Shown: piece after piece, positions 17,394-26,440 of the stretch
Layout of the letters: each line of letters opens with the position of its first letter
Position numbering within the stretch: the stretch's first letter is position 1
Source: Acidimicrobiales bacterium
GTDB taxonomy: Bacteria > Actinomycetota > Acidimicrobiia > Acidimicrobiales > JAKAVM01
Length of the DNA stretch: 64,000 bases
Direction of reading: 5' to 3'
Assembly: GCA_027452005.1 (NCBI GenBank)
Contig: DAIDHF010000005.1
Location: forward strand, 1 to 64,000
Notes under the pieces: model-generated
Seen by the model: the letters and a program-made list of their open reading frames with translations, nothing else
Told to the model about the DNA's origin: nothing
The model's database searches: none
Made by a program: the position numbers and the translations under genes

Positions 17394-18590
17394 CTAAAGC
17401 CTAGACACGATCTCACTTGCAAATCTTGAACACGAGACCTCTTTAGCGCCGTCCATAAGGCGGGCGAAGTCATAGGTGACCACTTTGTCGACAATGGTCG
17501 CCTCAAGGGCGCTAACTATATTGGAGGCCACCTCGTTCCAGCCGAGGTGCTCGAACATCATGACCCCAGAGAGGATTACCGAGCCCGGATTTACCTTGTC
17601 TTGACCGGCGTACTTGGGCGCAGTGCCGTGGGTGGCCTCGAAGATCCCGTGACCGGTCACGTAGTTAATATTGCCACCGGGGGCTATCCCGATACCTCCA
17701 ACCTGAGCCGCCAGGGCATCAGATAGGTAGTCTCCGTTGAGGTTGGTCGTGGCGATCACATCAAAGTCCTCGGGCCTGGTCAAGACCTGTTGCAAGGTTA
17801 TGTCGGCGATGGTGTCCTTAACCAAGATCTTCCCGCCTGGGTTGCCGTTACAATCATCCCAGCCCACGGCAGTCTCGGAGAACTCCTCGCGGACCAACTC
17901 ATAGCCCCACTTGCGGAATGCCCCCTCGGTGAACTTTTGAATATTCCCCTTGTGTACCAGGGTTACGCTCTCGCGCTTGTTGCGCTGGGCGTACTCTATT
18001 GCCGCCCGGATGAGTCGCTTGGACCCGGTGGACGAGATCGGCTTTATCCCAACCCCAGAATCGGGCCTCACTGAAAACCCTAGCTCGGTATTCAAGATCT
18101 CGATAAGCCTTTTCGCCTCGTCGGTTCCCTCTTCGACCTCATATCCTGCGTACACATCCTCAGTATTCTCCCTGAAGATCACCATATCCACTTTTTCTGG
18201 ATGGCGCACGGGAGATGGCACTCCTTGAAACCACCGAACCGGCCTGAGGCACACGTAAAGATCGAGTAACTGGCGCAGGGCAACGTTGAGAGATCTAATC
18301 CCACCCCCAATCGGGGTAGTTAGCGGTCCTTTTATCCCGATAAGGTACTCGGAAAAGGTGTCCACGGTCTCTTGTGGGAGCCACTCACCGGTCTCGTCAT
18401 ACGCGCGTTGCCCGGCCAGAACCTCCAACCAGTCGATTGCCTTTCCGTGCTTAGCGCAAGCCGCGTCGAATACAACCCGGGCAGCTGGCCAAATATCAAC
18501 CCCGGTTCCGTCGCCCTGAATAAATGGAATCGTGGGGTTATCTGGAACGTTGAGTGCTCCCGAGTCTGACATGGTAATTTTCGCTGGCAT
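17394..18590 (-). CDS. icd: Isocitrate dehydrogenase (NADP-dependent, E. coli type)
   Basis: Oxidative decarboxylation of isocitrate to 2-oxoglutarate. The protein has 398 aa with [17 protein letters not shown] at the start and the substrate-binding [20 protein letters not shown] segment with its arginines. [16 protein letters not shown] and [14 protein letters not shown] follow. The cofactor loop is [17 protein letters not shown], whose Lys-Tyr pair is the NADP-specific version in E. coli Icd. The ATG at 18590 has no well-placed Shine-Dalgarno but has a TAAGTT -10 exactly 6 nt upstream, suggesting a leaderless mRNA. It is followed by mdh, giving a two-gene TCA unit. Confidence 0.96.
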   Translation of the reverse strand: MPAKITMSDSGALNVPDNPTIPFIQGDGTGVDIWPAARVVFDAACAKHGKAIDWLEVLAGQRAYDETGEWLPQETVDTFSEYLIGIKGPLTTPIGGGIRSLNVALRQLLDLYVCLRPVRWFQGVPSPVRHPEKVDMVIFRENTEDVYAGYEVEEGTDEAKRLIEILNTELGFSVRPDSGVGIKPISSTGSKRLIRAAIEYAQRNKRESVTLVHKGNIQKFTEGAFRKWGYELVREEFSETAVGWDDCNGNPGGKILVKDTIADITLQQVLTRPEDFDVIATTNLNGDYLSDALAAQVGGIGIAPGGNINYVTGHGIFEATHGTAPKYAGQDKVNPGSVILSGVMMFEHLGWNEVASNIVSALEATIVDKVVTYDFARLMDGAKEVSCSRFASEIVSRL

Positions 18591-18596
18591 GACTCA

Positions 18597-18626
18597 AACT
18601 TACCCCCCAACAACTCGGTCAGACAA
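18597..18626 (-). promoter_or_regulatory. Predicted leaderless promoter of icd-mdh
   Basis: On the minus strand: TTGTCT (18621-18626), an 18-nt spacer, TAAGTT (18597-18602), 6 nt, then the icd ATG. Transcription would start at the A of the start codon. Confidence 0.5.
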
Positions 18627-18641
18627 AGTGACTTGTCTGAG

Positions 18642-19322
18642 TCAGGCAGTAAGCCTCGCACTGAGCACCCCATTTGGGGCAAAATACCAAGGCGGAGACC
18701 CGCGAAACTGAAACTCTCCCAGTCCTAGGGCCTTTAGCGCCGGGATATACCTTCGCGACATCCCGACGTCTGAGATGATTACCAGCCCGCCAGGGGCTAG
18801 CACGCGCGCTATCTCACGCAGGACCTGAAACTTGCCATGGGCACCGTGCACGTTGTGAAGCATCAAGTTAGATACCACCAGGGTAAAACTTCCCGACCTA
18901 AAAGGGAGTGACAGCCCGTCACCACTTATAACTGCCCACCTGCCAGGTGGACTGAGGTCCACCAGATTTCTCCGGGCAATCTCGGGGCCATTTGGGAACT
19001 GGTCTGCCTTGCGCCACCGATCTATCCCCACTACAAAGCCCCGGTCAAGAGCACCAGCCAGCTCAACGAGAACCCTCCCGGTCCCGCATCCGAGATCCAG
19101 GCAGGTCTCAACTCCGCCCAGGTGTGCCATGTCAATAATCTTGGCCACAGAACGCGCCTTGCCAGAAGACGAACTAACAAGAAATCCAACCAGCCCCACT
19201 AGACCCACCATTGCTAGTCCAACAAAGTTGTCTGACACCATAACGCTCAAAATGGTCCCGACGAAAATAGCCAGGGAAAAGCCTACCACGTATAGTGAAC
19301 CGTCGAGACCAAACTTCAACAA
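18642..19322 (-). CDS. Membrane-anchored SAM-dependent methyltransferase (class I)
   Basis: 226 residues. Two hydrophobic segments at about 10-30 and 33-50 form an N-terminal membrane hairpin. The Rossmann-type methyltransferase follows: motif I TCLDLGCGTGRVLVELA (~72-88), acidic loop VVGIDRW, motif II GDGLSLPFRSGSFTLVVSN, and post-motif IARVLAPGGLVIISDVG. This is the ubiquinone/menaquinone-type small-molecule fold (Methyltransf_11). The target is unknown, but the membrane anchor suggests a lipid or quinone. The TTG start is 14 bases after the metF stop, so it is the last gene of the purN-purH-folD-metF unit. The link to one-carbon supply may be functional or simply positional. Confidence 0.8.
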   Translation of the reverse strand: MLKFGLDGSLYVVGFSLAIFVGTILSVMVSDNFVGLAMVGLVGLVGFLVSSSSGKARSVAKIIDMAHLGGVETCLDLGCGTGRVLVELAGALDRGFVVGIDRWRKADQFPNGPEIARRNLVDLSPPGRWAVISGDGLSLPFRSGSFTLVVSNLMLHNVHGAHGKFQVLREIARVLAPGGLVIISDVGMSRRYIPALKALGLGEFQFRGSPPWYFAPNGVLSARLTA

Positions 19323-19336
19323 CTCTCTAGGCCGGG

Positions 19337-20200
19337 TTAGGTTGTAAATAGTCCCAACCTCTCAAAGATCTCCCTGGTTGATCTAGCCAGGTTCATGGTG
19401 AAGATATGAAGCCCAGGTGCCCCTTGATCTAATAGCTCCTGGGAGAGTTCGCAGGCAATCTCAATTCCAAGCTCGACCACGTCTTGTTCTCGTTCCTTAC
19501 ATCTCTCAAGACGACTTATAATTTCAGGGGGAATCTTCGCTCCTGAGAGCTCGGCCATCTTTTGAATCGACCCATAACTAGTTATTGGCATGATGCCCGG
19601 GATTACCGGCTTGCTAACCCCGAGAGACCCGAGGGTCTCCACCATGTCCCAGTAGTAAGAGGCCTTGAAAAAGAACTGAGTAATTCCAAAGTCTGCCACG
19701 GCCAGTTTTGCGGCTAGATCTCGGCGATCTTGGTCCAGGCTGGTTGACTCAGGATGGCCTTCCGGGTGGGCGGCCACGGCTACACAGAACTCACCTAGTT
19801 CCTTGGCCAGTTCGACTAGATCAATGGCCCAATCTAGTTCCCCCTGGTGGGCTTGACGACCAGCAACTGGTGGATCTCCTCGCAAGGCCAGGATATTTTC
19901 AACCCCGCAGTCTCGATATTTGGTGAGAATCTCGGTCAACTCGTCCCGGGTATGGCCGCTACAAACCAGATGAGCCATCGCCGGGGCTGGAAAGTTCTGG
20001 TTCAGGTCCACCACCAAAGAGTGGGTCCGGTCACGGGTGGAGCCTCCGGCCCCGTAGGTTATCGAGACAAAACTCGGGCGGAGTTTTTGAAACTCACCCA
20101 GGGCCTCCACTAGACGGTCTTCGGCCTCGGGGGTCTTAGGGGCAAACATCTCAATAGAAAAAGACCTCCCCTTCCCAATGATCTTGTCGATCTGGGTCAC
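19337..20200 (-). CDS. metF: Methylenetetrahydrofolate reductase
   Basis: Reduces 5,10-methylene-THF to 5-methyl-THF, the methyl donor used by MetH (encoded near 60 kb). A TIM-barrel protein of 287 aa. Family signatures are SIEMFAPKTPEAEDRL with the catalytic Glu, FVSITYGAGGSTRDRT, MAHLVCSGHTRDEL, NILALRGDPP and VADFGITQFFFKA (FAD and folate site). Its start overlaps the folD stop by four bases, so the two are translationally coupled. The call is firm. Confidence 0.95.
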   Translation of the reverse strand: MTQIDKIIGKGRSFSIEMFAPKTPEAEDRLVEALGEFQKLRPSFVSITYGAGGSTRDRTHSLVVDLNQNFPAPAMAHLVCSGHTRDELTEILTKYRDCGVENILALRGDPPVAGRQAHQGELDWAIDLVELAKELGEFCVAVAAHPEGHPESTSLDQDRRDLAAKLAVADFGITQFFFKASYYWDMVETLGSLGVSKPVIPGIMPITSYGSIQKMAELSGAKIPPEIISRLERCKEREQDVVELGIEIACELSQELLDQGAPGLHIFTMNLARSTREIFERLGLFTT

Positions 20201-21054
20201 GTGATAGTTCTCTCAGCTGCGTCCACTGCGTTGACCAAGAGCATGGCCCGGGTCATGGGGCCAACCCCACCAATCCTGGGAGTAACAAATCCGGCAACCT
20301 CACCAACATCGTCGGCCAGATCAGACAGGATCTTTTTCCCCTCTCGGGAGACCCCGGCTCCAACAACACAGGCCCCGGGCTTTATCATGTCCTTTGTAAT
20401 CAGTCCGGCATGGCCGGCAGCTGCAATCACGATGTCGGCCTGGCTGGTGTAGTAGCCCAAGTTAGGCACCCCGGTGTGAACCACGGTAACCGCTGCGTTG
20501 CAGTTCGGGCGCTTTGTGGCCAACAAGAGTGCTAAGGGTCTCCCGATGGTAATTCCCCGTCCCACGACAACCACGTGACGACCCACTATTGGTACCCCGT
20601 TTTGGACGACCAGCTCCAAGATCCCCGCCGGGGTACACGGGATGGGTCCCGGGGCACCCAAGACCAGCCTCCCCAGGTTGGTCGGGTGAAGTCCGTCGAC
20701 ATCCTTGTCGGGATTCACCCGAAGCAGTACCCGGGTTTCATCCAAGTGGGCCGGAAGTGGGAGCTGTATTAGATACGAGTGGATCTCAGGGTTCTCGTTG
20801 AACTCGTCAACGACTGACTCTAGCTCTTCTTGAGATGTTGTCGCCCCCATCGCCCGGTGAAATGACCTGATACCCACCTCCCTGCAGTCGGCATGCTTCA
20901 TGGCCACATACCGCTCACTGGGACCGTCGTCTCCGACTAAGATCGTTCCTAGCCCCGGGGTAATATTTGACTGGCCCAACTCTAAGACTCGAGCTGAAAG
21001 ATCTGATCGTATCTGGCTGGCCAAGGCCTCACCGTCTAAAAGATGTGCTCGCAT
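20197..21054 (-). CDS. folD: FolD, methylenetetrahydrofolate dehydrogenase / methenyl-THF cyclohydrolase
   Basis: Interconverts 5,10-methylene-THF and 10-formyl-THF. The 285 aa include the catalytic-Lys motif ERYVAMKHADC (usual SxxYVxxK), LIQLPLPAHLDE, NPDKDVDGLHP and the NADP fold VVVVGRGITIGRPLALLL. The C-terminal PRIGGVGPMTRAMLLVNAV is typical. GRGxTIGRP in place of GRSxxVGxP matches other actinobacterial FolD. It starts 4 bases after purH ends. It supplies 10-formyl-THF for PurN and PurH and methylene-THF for MetF, all in the same operon. Confidence 0.95.
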   Translation of the reverse strand: MRAHLLDGEALASQIRSDLSARVLELGQSNITPGLGTILVGDDGPSERYVAMKHADCREVGIRSFHRAMGATTSQEELESVVDEFNENPEIHSYLIQLPLPAHLDETRVLLRVNPDKDVDGLHPTNLGRLVLGAPGPIPCTPAGILELVVQNGVPIVGRHVVVVGRGITIGRPLALLLATKRPNCNAAVTVVHTGVPNLGYYTSQADIVIAAAGHAGLITKDMIKPGACVVGAGVSREGKKILSDLADDVGEVAGFVTPRIGGVGPMTRAMLLVNAVDAAERTIT

Positions 21055-21058
21055 GTGT

Positions 21059-22657
21059 CTAGTGCTTGAAGTGCCGGGTTCCGGTTAGCAACATGGTCAT
21101 ACCCAACTCTTGAGCGGCCGAGATAACCTCGTCGTCTCTAACCGACCCGCCTGGTTGAATTACGCAGTCAATTCCGCCGCTCCCAAGTTCGTCAACGGTG
21201 TCTCTAAATGGGATAAATGCGTCGCTCGCGGCCACGGCCCCCTTGGCTCGATCTCCGGCCTTAGTCAGGGCTATCCTGGCGCAGTCCACCCGGTTTTGCT
21301 GGCCAGCCCCAATACCTATGGCTTGCCCGTGGTTGGCTATAACAATTGCGTTAGAGCTTGTTCTGGCACATACCATCCAGGCAATTTTGAGATCGATCAA
21401 CTTGTCGGCGTCAGGGGCCTGCCCGCAGGCCAGTGTCTCATATACCTCCCGGTCCTCAACCTTGTCAGCTTGCTGAACTAAGAAACTATGGCCCAGCTGG
21501 CGAACCGACACTTGAACGCGGTCGGGCTCCAGCGCACTTAGAATTCTAGTGTTCTTTCTCTTGGCCCGGAGTATCTCGATGGCCCGTTCACTGAAACTCG
21601 GGGCAATAATCACGTCTGCCTGGGCCTTGGACGCCATGGTCTGAGCCACGGAATCGGTAACCTCAAAGCCCACTGCCACGATCCCCCCAAACGCCGAGAC
21701 CGGATCACATAAGAACGCGTTCTCGTAAGTCTCTTCGGGGGTTCTCCCAACAGCAACCCCACAAGCATTTGCGTGCTTGACAATAACTGCTACCTGGTTG
21801 TTGCTAACAGGCATGTCTAGTAGGTCCCCCAGATCAAAGACCAAATTCCATGCGGCCTCAGTGTCAAGGTAGTTGAGATACGACAGTTCCAAACCACCAT
21901 GTTGCACTACCGAGTCCCACCAACTCGTGGTCCCGATCTGTCGATAGCGGGCTCCATCTAAATGGGGGTTCTCTCCGTACCTAAGCGAGTTCGCCCGCTC
22001 CAAGTCAATCCGGATGGTCTTTTCTAACTTGGCCGAACTACCAACCCGGGTTGACCCGTCCTCAAGAGAGGGGTCTAGTTGACCTTCCAGCCACCTGGCT
22101 ATGGCCTGGTCATAGTCGGCGGTGTGGCGAAAGGCTTTGAGGGCCAACCTCCGCCTCGTCTCAGATCTAACTAACCCGTGTTGGACGATCTCATCCAACA
22201 CGACCGAGTAGTCTTCGGGGTCGACCACCGTGGTCACGCGGTCAAAATTCTTAGCACCAGCCCGGACCATGGTCGGCCCACCCACATCGATCATCTCGAT
22301 CCCGGGCTCGGTCTCAAAGGGGTACAGGTTGCACGCAACCATGTCTATGGGCTCAATCTGGTTGGCCACAAGGTCTTGGACGTGGCTCGTCTTTGTTGTA
22401 TCGGCCAAAATACCCCCGTGAATCTTGGGGTGAAGGGTCTTTACCCGGCCCCCCAGCATCTCGGGAGACCCGGTAATCTCTTCCACGCTCACGTGCTCAA
22501 TCGAGTGACTTGTCAATGTGGCCGATGTCCCACCCGAAGACACGATGTCGAAACCTAGCCCAATTAGACCCTGAGCGAACTCAACGATCCCGGTCTTGTC
22601 GTAAACCGAGAGAAGGGCACGTTTTTTCTTGATGGTGTCGGGTTTAGTGTTAGGCAA
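21059..22657 (-). CDS. purH: PurH, AICAR transformylase / IMP cyclohydrolase
   Basis: Bifunctional enzyme for the last two steps of IMP synthesis. The N-terminal cyclohydrolase domain (about 10-200) begins ALLSVYDKTGIVEFAQGL, with VSSGGTSATL and GGRVKTLHPKIHGGIL. The transformylase domain (about 205-532) has SLRYGENPHLDGARY, VIVKHANACGVAVG (catalytic Lys-His) and CDPVSAFGGIVAVG, and near the C-terminus GSGGIDCVIQPGGSVRDDEVI. The length is normal (532 aa). The TTG start has GGAG 12 nt upstream. It lies 53 bases after purN. Confidence 0.96.
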   Translation of the reverse strand: MPNTKPDTIKKKRALLSVYDKTGIVEFAQGLIGLGFDIVSSGGTSATLTSHSIEHVSVEEITGSPEMLGGRVKTLHPKIHGGILADTTKTSHVQDLVANQIEPIDMVACNLYPFETEPGIEMIDVGGPTMVRAGAKNFDRVTTVVDPEDYSVVLDEIVQHGLVRSETRRRLALKAFRHTADYDQAIARWLEGQLDPSLEDGSTRVGSSAKLEKTIRIDLERANSLRYGENPHLDGARYRQIGTTSWWDSVVQHGGLELSYLNYLDTEAAWNLVFDLGDLLDMPVSNNQVAVIVKHANACGVAVGRTPEETYENAFLCDPVSAFGGIVAVGFEVTDSVAQTMASKAQADVIIAPSFSERAIEILRAKRKNTRILSALEPDRVQVSVRQLGHSFLVQQADKVEDREVYETLACGQAPDADKLIDLKIAWMVCARTSSNAIVIANHGQAIGIGAGQQNRVDCARIALTKAGDRAKGAVAASDAFIPFRDTVDELGSGGIDCVIQPGGSVRDDEVISAAQELGMTMLLTGTRHFKH

Positions 22658-22710
22658 GGGTTATTTATTCTCCAAAAATATATTTCAAAATCTAAAAGCA
22701 GGCTCTTTAG

Positions 22711-23352
22711 CTAAATCCGCCCAACCCACCGGGGTTTGGACAAAACAGGCCCGCCTGGCGATGTTCCAGGACTCCACTGTATTTCTAACCACTCCAGGTA
22801 AGCCAGATAGGTCAGTATTGTGGACGGATACAGCCTTCTTTCGACCTCCTTGATCCTCTCATGAAGAACCTCCTCGGTGTCCCCCTCTAGGATCGGGACT
22901 ACTTCTTGGGCCAAAATGGGGCCTTCGTCGACTTCGGCCGTGGCCAGGTGTATGGTACAACCGGTTATCTTGTCCCCTGCACTTAGGGCATCTGAAACCG
23001 CGTGCCAGCCCTTGTGCTTGGGTAACAGGGCCGGATGAGTGTTTAGGACCCGATCGGGGAAGTGCTGATAGATCGAACCTCCCAAAATGGTCCCGAATCC
23101 GGCCATGGCCACGAGCCCGATATCGTAGTTGATCAGCCTGCTCACCAGGTGATCGGTGTAAGCCTCTCGGTCAAAGGACGGTGAAAAGTCGGTACGCTCT
23201 AAAACCACCAGGTCCAAGCCATGGGTCCGGGTAACCTCTTGGGCTCGGCATGGTCGGTCTGTAGCCACCACCCTTATTGGGAGCCCGTTTTCGATCATGG
23301 CCTCCAAGAGTGTTCCGGATCCAGAGACCAACACGGCCATCCCGACTGTCAT
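22711..23352 (-). CDS. purN: PurN, phosphoribosylglycinamide formyltransferase
   Basis: Transfers formyl from 10-formyl-THF to GAR in purine synthesis. VLVSGSGTLLEAMIENG is the phosphate-binding start. VLNTHPALLPKHKG carries the catalytic His in place of the usual N-I-H-P-S-L-L-P. GCTIHLATAEVDEGPILAQE carries the catalytic Asp region. Some positions differ from textbook PurN (AGFGTIL rather than AGFMRIL). The 213 aa include a short extra C-terminal tail (about 190-213). It is the first gene of the one-carbon/purine operon. The ATG has no Shine-Dalgarno but a promoter TTGATT-N17-TAGTGT-N6-ATG, so the mRNA is probably leaderless. Confidence 0.93.
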   Translation of the reverse strand: MTVGMAVLVSGSGTLLEAMIENGLPIRVVATDRPCRAQEVTRTHGLDLVVLERTDFSPSFDREAYTDHLVSRLINYDIGLVAMAGFGTILGGSIYQHFPDRVLNTHPALLPKHKGWHAVSDALSAGDKITGCTIHLATAEVDEGPILAQEVVPILEGDTEEVLHERIKEVERRLYPSTILTYLAYLEWLEIQWSPGTSPGGPVLSKPRWVGRI

Positions 23353-23358
23353 GGCATG

Positions 23359-23387
23359 ACACTATCAATCAAGCAACGGGCAATCAA
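23359..23387 (-). promoter_or_regulatory. Predicted leaderless promoter of the purN-purH-folD-metF operon
   Basis: On the minus strand: TTGATT (23382-23387), 17 nt, TAGTGT (23359-23364), 6 nt, ATG 23352. The -35 overlaps the last codons of the upstream thioredoxin-like gene. Confidence 0.5.
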
Positions 23388-24124
23388 TTAGACCTTGTCA
23401 GGGCCTGGATCTCGGACAAAAGTCCACTTGAGGTCATGGGACCGTACGTGTGGTCTTCAATGGTCCCGTTCGCTCTTATAAAGAAGGTCTGCGGGAGTCC
23501 ATACACCCCATATTTCTGGGCAAATCCCTGACTTTGATCCAACCCGACCGGAAATGTTATGTGTTCTTGCGATATAAAACTGGCAGCTGCCTGAGAACTA
23601 TCTCCGACATCAATCCCGACAAAATCCACCTTGGGTGAGGTCTCTTTATAGACAGTCTCAGCAGTCCGGTCGGCAACGTGACATTCAATACACCATGCCG
23701 CCATGAATACCAGCACGTAGGGCTTGTCTTGTTTCCCCCCAAACACCGCCGTTGTAGTGCCGCCAGTACTTGCCCGGGTTGACTGAGGAGAGCCTGAAGA
23801 TCCCGCCAGGGGGAGCTTTTCAGCCGGGGCAAGGCCTCTTGGCAAGCTGACGGTGGGGGGACTTTCAATGGATCCTCCAGTTACCACTTTTGACGAGGTC
23901 TTGGCCTGGATTCGTCGGGCCGTTGACCTAGATATTGGTGAGACAAGCGCATTGGGCTTTGCGCCTCCTCCTAAGATTCTAGTCACAACCGCTGAGAGGC
24001 CAATTGCCAAGAGGGCTACCACGAGGACTATAGAGACTATATGGGAGCGATTATGCGGGACTGACCCAACGTCGGATTCTGGGGTGTCCGAGTCTTTTCC
24101 GAGTCTCTCAGGCCCATCTGTCAC
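23384..24124 (-). CDS. Membrane-anchored thioredoxin-like protein (TlpA/ResA type)
   Basis: 246 residues. The cytoplasmic head (1-28) is followed by one membrane helix (about 29-47), a Ser/Thr/Pro-rich linker to about 120, and an extracytoplasmic thioredoxin fold. The redox site is AAWCIECHVA (C-x-x-C), with cis-Pro region YGLPQTFFIRANG. Such proteins reduce disulfides outside the membrane, often for cytochrome c or oxidase assembly. It starts 27 bases after ctaB ends, on the same strand, which supports a role in respiratory oxidase maturation. The GTG start has a weak AGCAGG upstream. Confidence 0.85.
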   Translation of the reverse strand: MTDGPERLGKDSDTPESDVGSVPHNRSHIVSIVLVVALLAIGLSAVVTRILGGGAKPNALVSPISRSTARRIQAKTSSKVVTGGSIESPPTVSLPRGLAPAEKLPLAGSSGSPQSTRASTGGTTTAVFGGKQDKPYVLVFMAAWCIECHVADRTAETVYKETSPKVDFVGIDVGDSSQAAASFISQEHITFPVGLDQSQGFAQKYGVYGLPQTFFIRANGTIEDHTYGPMTSSGLLSEIQALTRSN

Positions 24125-24151
24125 GGGCGCCTGCTTGAATCTTTGATCGGG

Positions 24152-25201
24152 CTAGCCTCCGTGGCGGACCAGTACGTCAACGCCCATTGACACAAATAAA
24201 AGTGTCAGATAGGTAATCGAGTAGTGAAAAGTTGCCATGGCCCTCTTCTCGGATGGCTCTTTGAGAAGGCCAGCTGCGTAGAGTACAAACACGGCCCCGA
24301 GCAACAACGCACTCACGAAGTAAACAATCCCCATGTGTCCGGCCAGACCAAATACTAGCGAACACGCCCACAGGGCAAGGGTGTAGACCATGATCTGGCG
24401 GGCCGTGGCCTTGAACGAGGTAACGGCAGGCAACATGGGCACGTTGGCGCTCTTGTAGTCATCTGAGTACTTTACGGCCAGAGCCCAGAAATGCGGCGGG
24501 GTCCAGAGGAAAACAATTGAAAAAAGTACTATCGGGGCTATGTTGATTGAGTTGGTAACCGCAGCCCAGCCCACCAAAACCGGGACCGCCCCGGCTGCCC
24601 CCCCAATAACGATGTTCTGCGTAGAGGTTCTCTTGAGCCAGATCGTATACACGAACACGTAAAACGCGGTTGCGCTTACTGCCAAAATGGCGCTTAGAAG
24701 ATTTACGAGTTGGTACAACTCCACAAACGCAACCGTCTCCAAGACAATCGCAAACACCATCGCCTGGGTCGCCGTGACCACCCCCGTCACGAGTGGTCTG
24801 GACTTCGTCCTCTTCATCACCGAGTCGATGTCCCTGTCGACTACCATGTTGATCGCGTTTGCACCGCCAGCAGCCAGGGCGCCTCCGAGTAATGTTTCAA
24901 GCATAAGTGAAAGTGCTGGCACGCCCTGTTTGGCTACAAACATCGTCGGGAGAGTGGTCACGAGCAACAGTTCTATTATTCTGGGTTTTGTCAGGGCAAT
25001 AAATCCACTAACTCGCCTCGATAGCCCGATCGACTGGTGTGGAAACTGGCTGGTATGGACAGTGTCGCCTATTTGGGACTTGGCCTCAACAATCGCGTCG
25101 TGGTCGTCGGTGGTTACCCGATTGTCCAGACCTTTTAGGTGGACATCTGGTGGATTCACGTGGCCTAGATTGCTCGCAATTGATTTGCCTATCGAAAACA
25201 T
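24152..25201 (-). CDS. ctaB: Protoheme IX farnesyltransferase (heme O synthase)
   Basis: A UbiA-type membrane prenyltransferase making heme O for terminal oxidases. It has about eight or nine helices after a hydrophilic N-terminal extension of ~62 residues, longer than usual. Motifs are FIALTKPRIIELLLVTTLPT, the Mg-binding NMVVDRDIDSVMKRT (N-x3-D-x3-D) and the second acidic region LAVKYSDDYKSANVPMLP. VFLWTPPHFWAL is also diagnostic. It is 349 aa with an ATG start. It is followed by the TlpA-like gene, forming a two-gene oxidase-maturation unit. Confidence 0.94.
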   Translation of the reverse strand: MFSIGKSIASNLGHVNPPDVHLKGLDNRVTTDDHDAIVEAKSQIGDTVHTSQFPHQSIGLSRRVSGFIALTKPRIIELLLVTTLPTMFVAKQGVPALSLMLETLLGGALAAGGANAINMVVDRDIDSVMKRTKSRPLVTGVVTATQAMVFAIVLETVAFVELYQLVNLLSAILAVSATAFYVFVYTIWLKRTSTQNIVIGGAAGAVPVLVGWAAVTNSINIAPIVLFSIVFLWTPPHFWALAVKYSDDYKSANVPMLPAVTSFKATARQIMVYTLALWACSLVFGLAGHMGIVYFVSALLLGAVFVLYAAGLLKEPSEKRAMATFHYSITYLTLLFVSMGVDVLVRHGG

Positions 25202-25279
25202 CTTTGCCTAACACAGTAAGGCCAACTGACCTCATAATCCCAACTCCAGAGGGTATATTCCTTCCTGACGGTCACGGTC

Positions 25280-26416
25280 CTATACCATGTCAACTACTGC
25301 CCGGTAGGCCTCAATGTGTTTCTCGCATGCGTTCTCCCAGGTAAACCTACCAGCAATTTCCAGACCTTTTAGCTTCCGGGTGCTGAGACTGTCGTCCTCG
25401 CGGGCGACCATATCGAGGGCCCCAGCCAGTCCCCGGTCGTCGCCAGGACTCACTATGACCGCCGCCCCTTTGCCGACTTCCTCCATGGCAGTCCCCGAGG
25501 TGGTAATTACCGGGGTCGCACACGCTAGGGCCTCTAATACTGGAAGCCCAAAGCCTTCTTCAATTGATGGATAGGCAACCGCCTTTGCTCCCCTTACTAG
25601 TGCCGGGACAGACTCGTCGGGAACGTAGCCAAGCCTGATAATCTTGTCACGATGTTTCACTTGGCCAATTGCCGTCGCGAGTTCCCGTTCTCCCCAACCA
25701 GGTGCACCGGCGATGACTAGGTGAAGTTGCTTGTGTCCTTGAGAAATTTTGTCAAAGGCCCTAACCAGAGTCGGGACATCCTTGCGAGGTTCCACCGTGC
25801 CTAGATACAAGACGTATGGATACCCAATCCCCAGTTGGGCTAATGCGTTAGCGTCATCTTGGCTGTCGCGCCCGTCGGAATTAAATCTTTTGTGATCTAC
25901 TCCAAGGGGGATGACAAATACTTTACCGGAAACTGAAAATCTCTCTAATAGCTTTGCCCGGGTGGTCTCACTATCGCATATTACACCAGCCGCTAATCTT
26001 GTTGCCGTCTTGATGGCCCGTCTAAAGAACTGGACCTTGGACATCTGATGCCAGGTTGGGTTTGAGAAGTACGTTACGTCGTGGATGGTGACAATTGACG
26101 GGGTACTCGCAGATTGGGGGAAAGTGTAGTGAGGTCCATGGTGCAGGTCAACCCCAAGGGAGTCTAAAATCTTCGGAAGTCTTGCTTGCTCCCAGGCGAT
26201 TCTAAGTGGCCTTGTATTGGGGGCTAGATCTTTTATCGTGGCCCGAGGTGCAATTTCGTGCCAACGCTCTATGTCTCCGGTTCGAGAGATTAGAGTCAAA
26301 GAGAGATCGGTTTGGTTATTTATCGCTCCAAGCAAGCCTGAGACGAATCGCCCTACACCGCCTAACTTGGCAGGTACGGCAGATACGTCAAAGCTTACGG
26401 CTAGTGTGCCTTTCAA
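25280..26416 (-). CDS. Glycosyltransferase family 4 (third of a tandem triplet)
   Basis: A retaining GT-B enzyme of 378 aa. N-terminal acceptor domain: FDVSAVPAKLGGVGRFVSGL and HHGPHYTFP. The C-terminal donor-binding domain begins YVLYLGTVEPRKDVPTLVRA and ends with EEGFGLPVLEALACATPVI, the E-x7-E motif of GT4. The GTxEPRKD signature is common in mannosyltransferases of polysaccharide clusters. The TTG start (26416) is the first possible codon after an in-frame TAG. It lies 24 bases after the second paralogue. Sugar and acceptor cannot be told from sequence; GDP-mannose is a candidate donor because manB is nearby. Confidence 0.88.
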   Translation of the reverse strand: MKGTLAVSFDVSAVPAKLGGVGRFVSGLLGAINNQTDLSLTLISRTGDIERWHEIAPRATIKDLAPNTRPLRIAWEQARLPKILDSLGVDLHHGPHYTFPQSASTPSIVTIHDVTYFSNPTWHQMSKVQFFRRAIKTATRLAAGVICDSETTRAKLLERFSVSGKVFVIPLGVDHKRFNSDGRDSQDDANALAQLGIGYPYVLYLGTVEPRKDVPTLVRAFDKISQGHKQLHLVIAGAPGWGERELATAIGQVKHRDKIIRLGYVPDESVPALVRGAKAVAYPSIEEGFGLPVLEALACATPVITTSGTAMEEVGKGAAVIVSPGDDRGLAGALDMVAREDDSLSTRKLKGLEIAGRFTWENACEKHIEAYRAVVDMV

Positions 26417-26440
26417 GGTCGTGTTCTAACGTGAAAACTG

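Noticed and set aside
17369-17506. N-terminal extension of malate dehydrogenase
   Set aside because: It would overlap icd by over 100 bases, resembles no MDH, and good start signals exist at 17359/17368.
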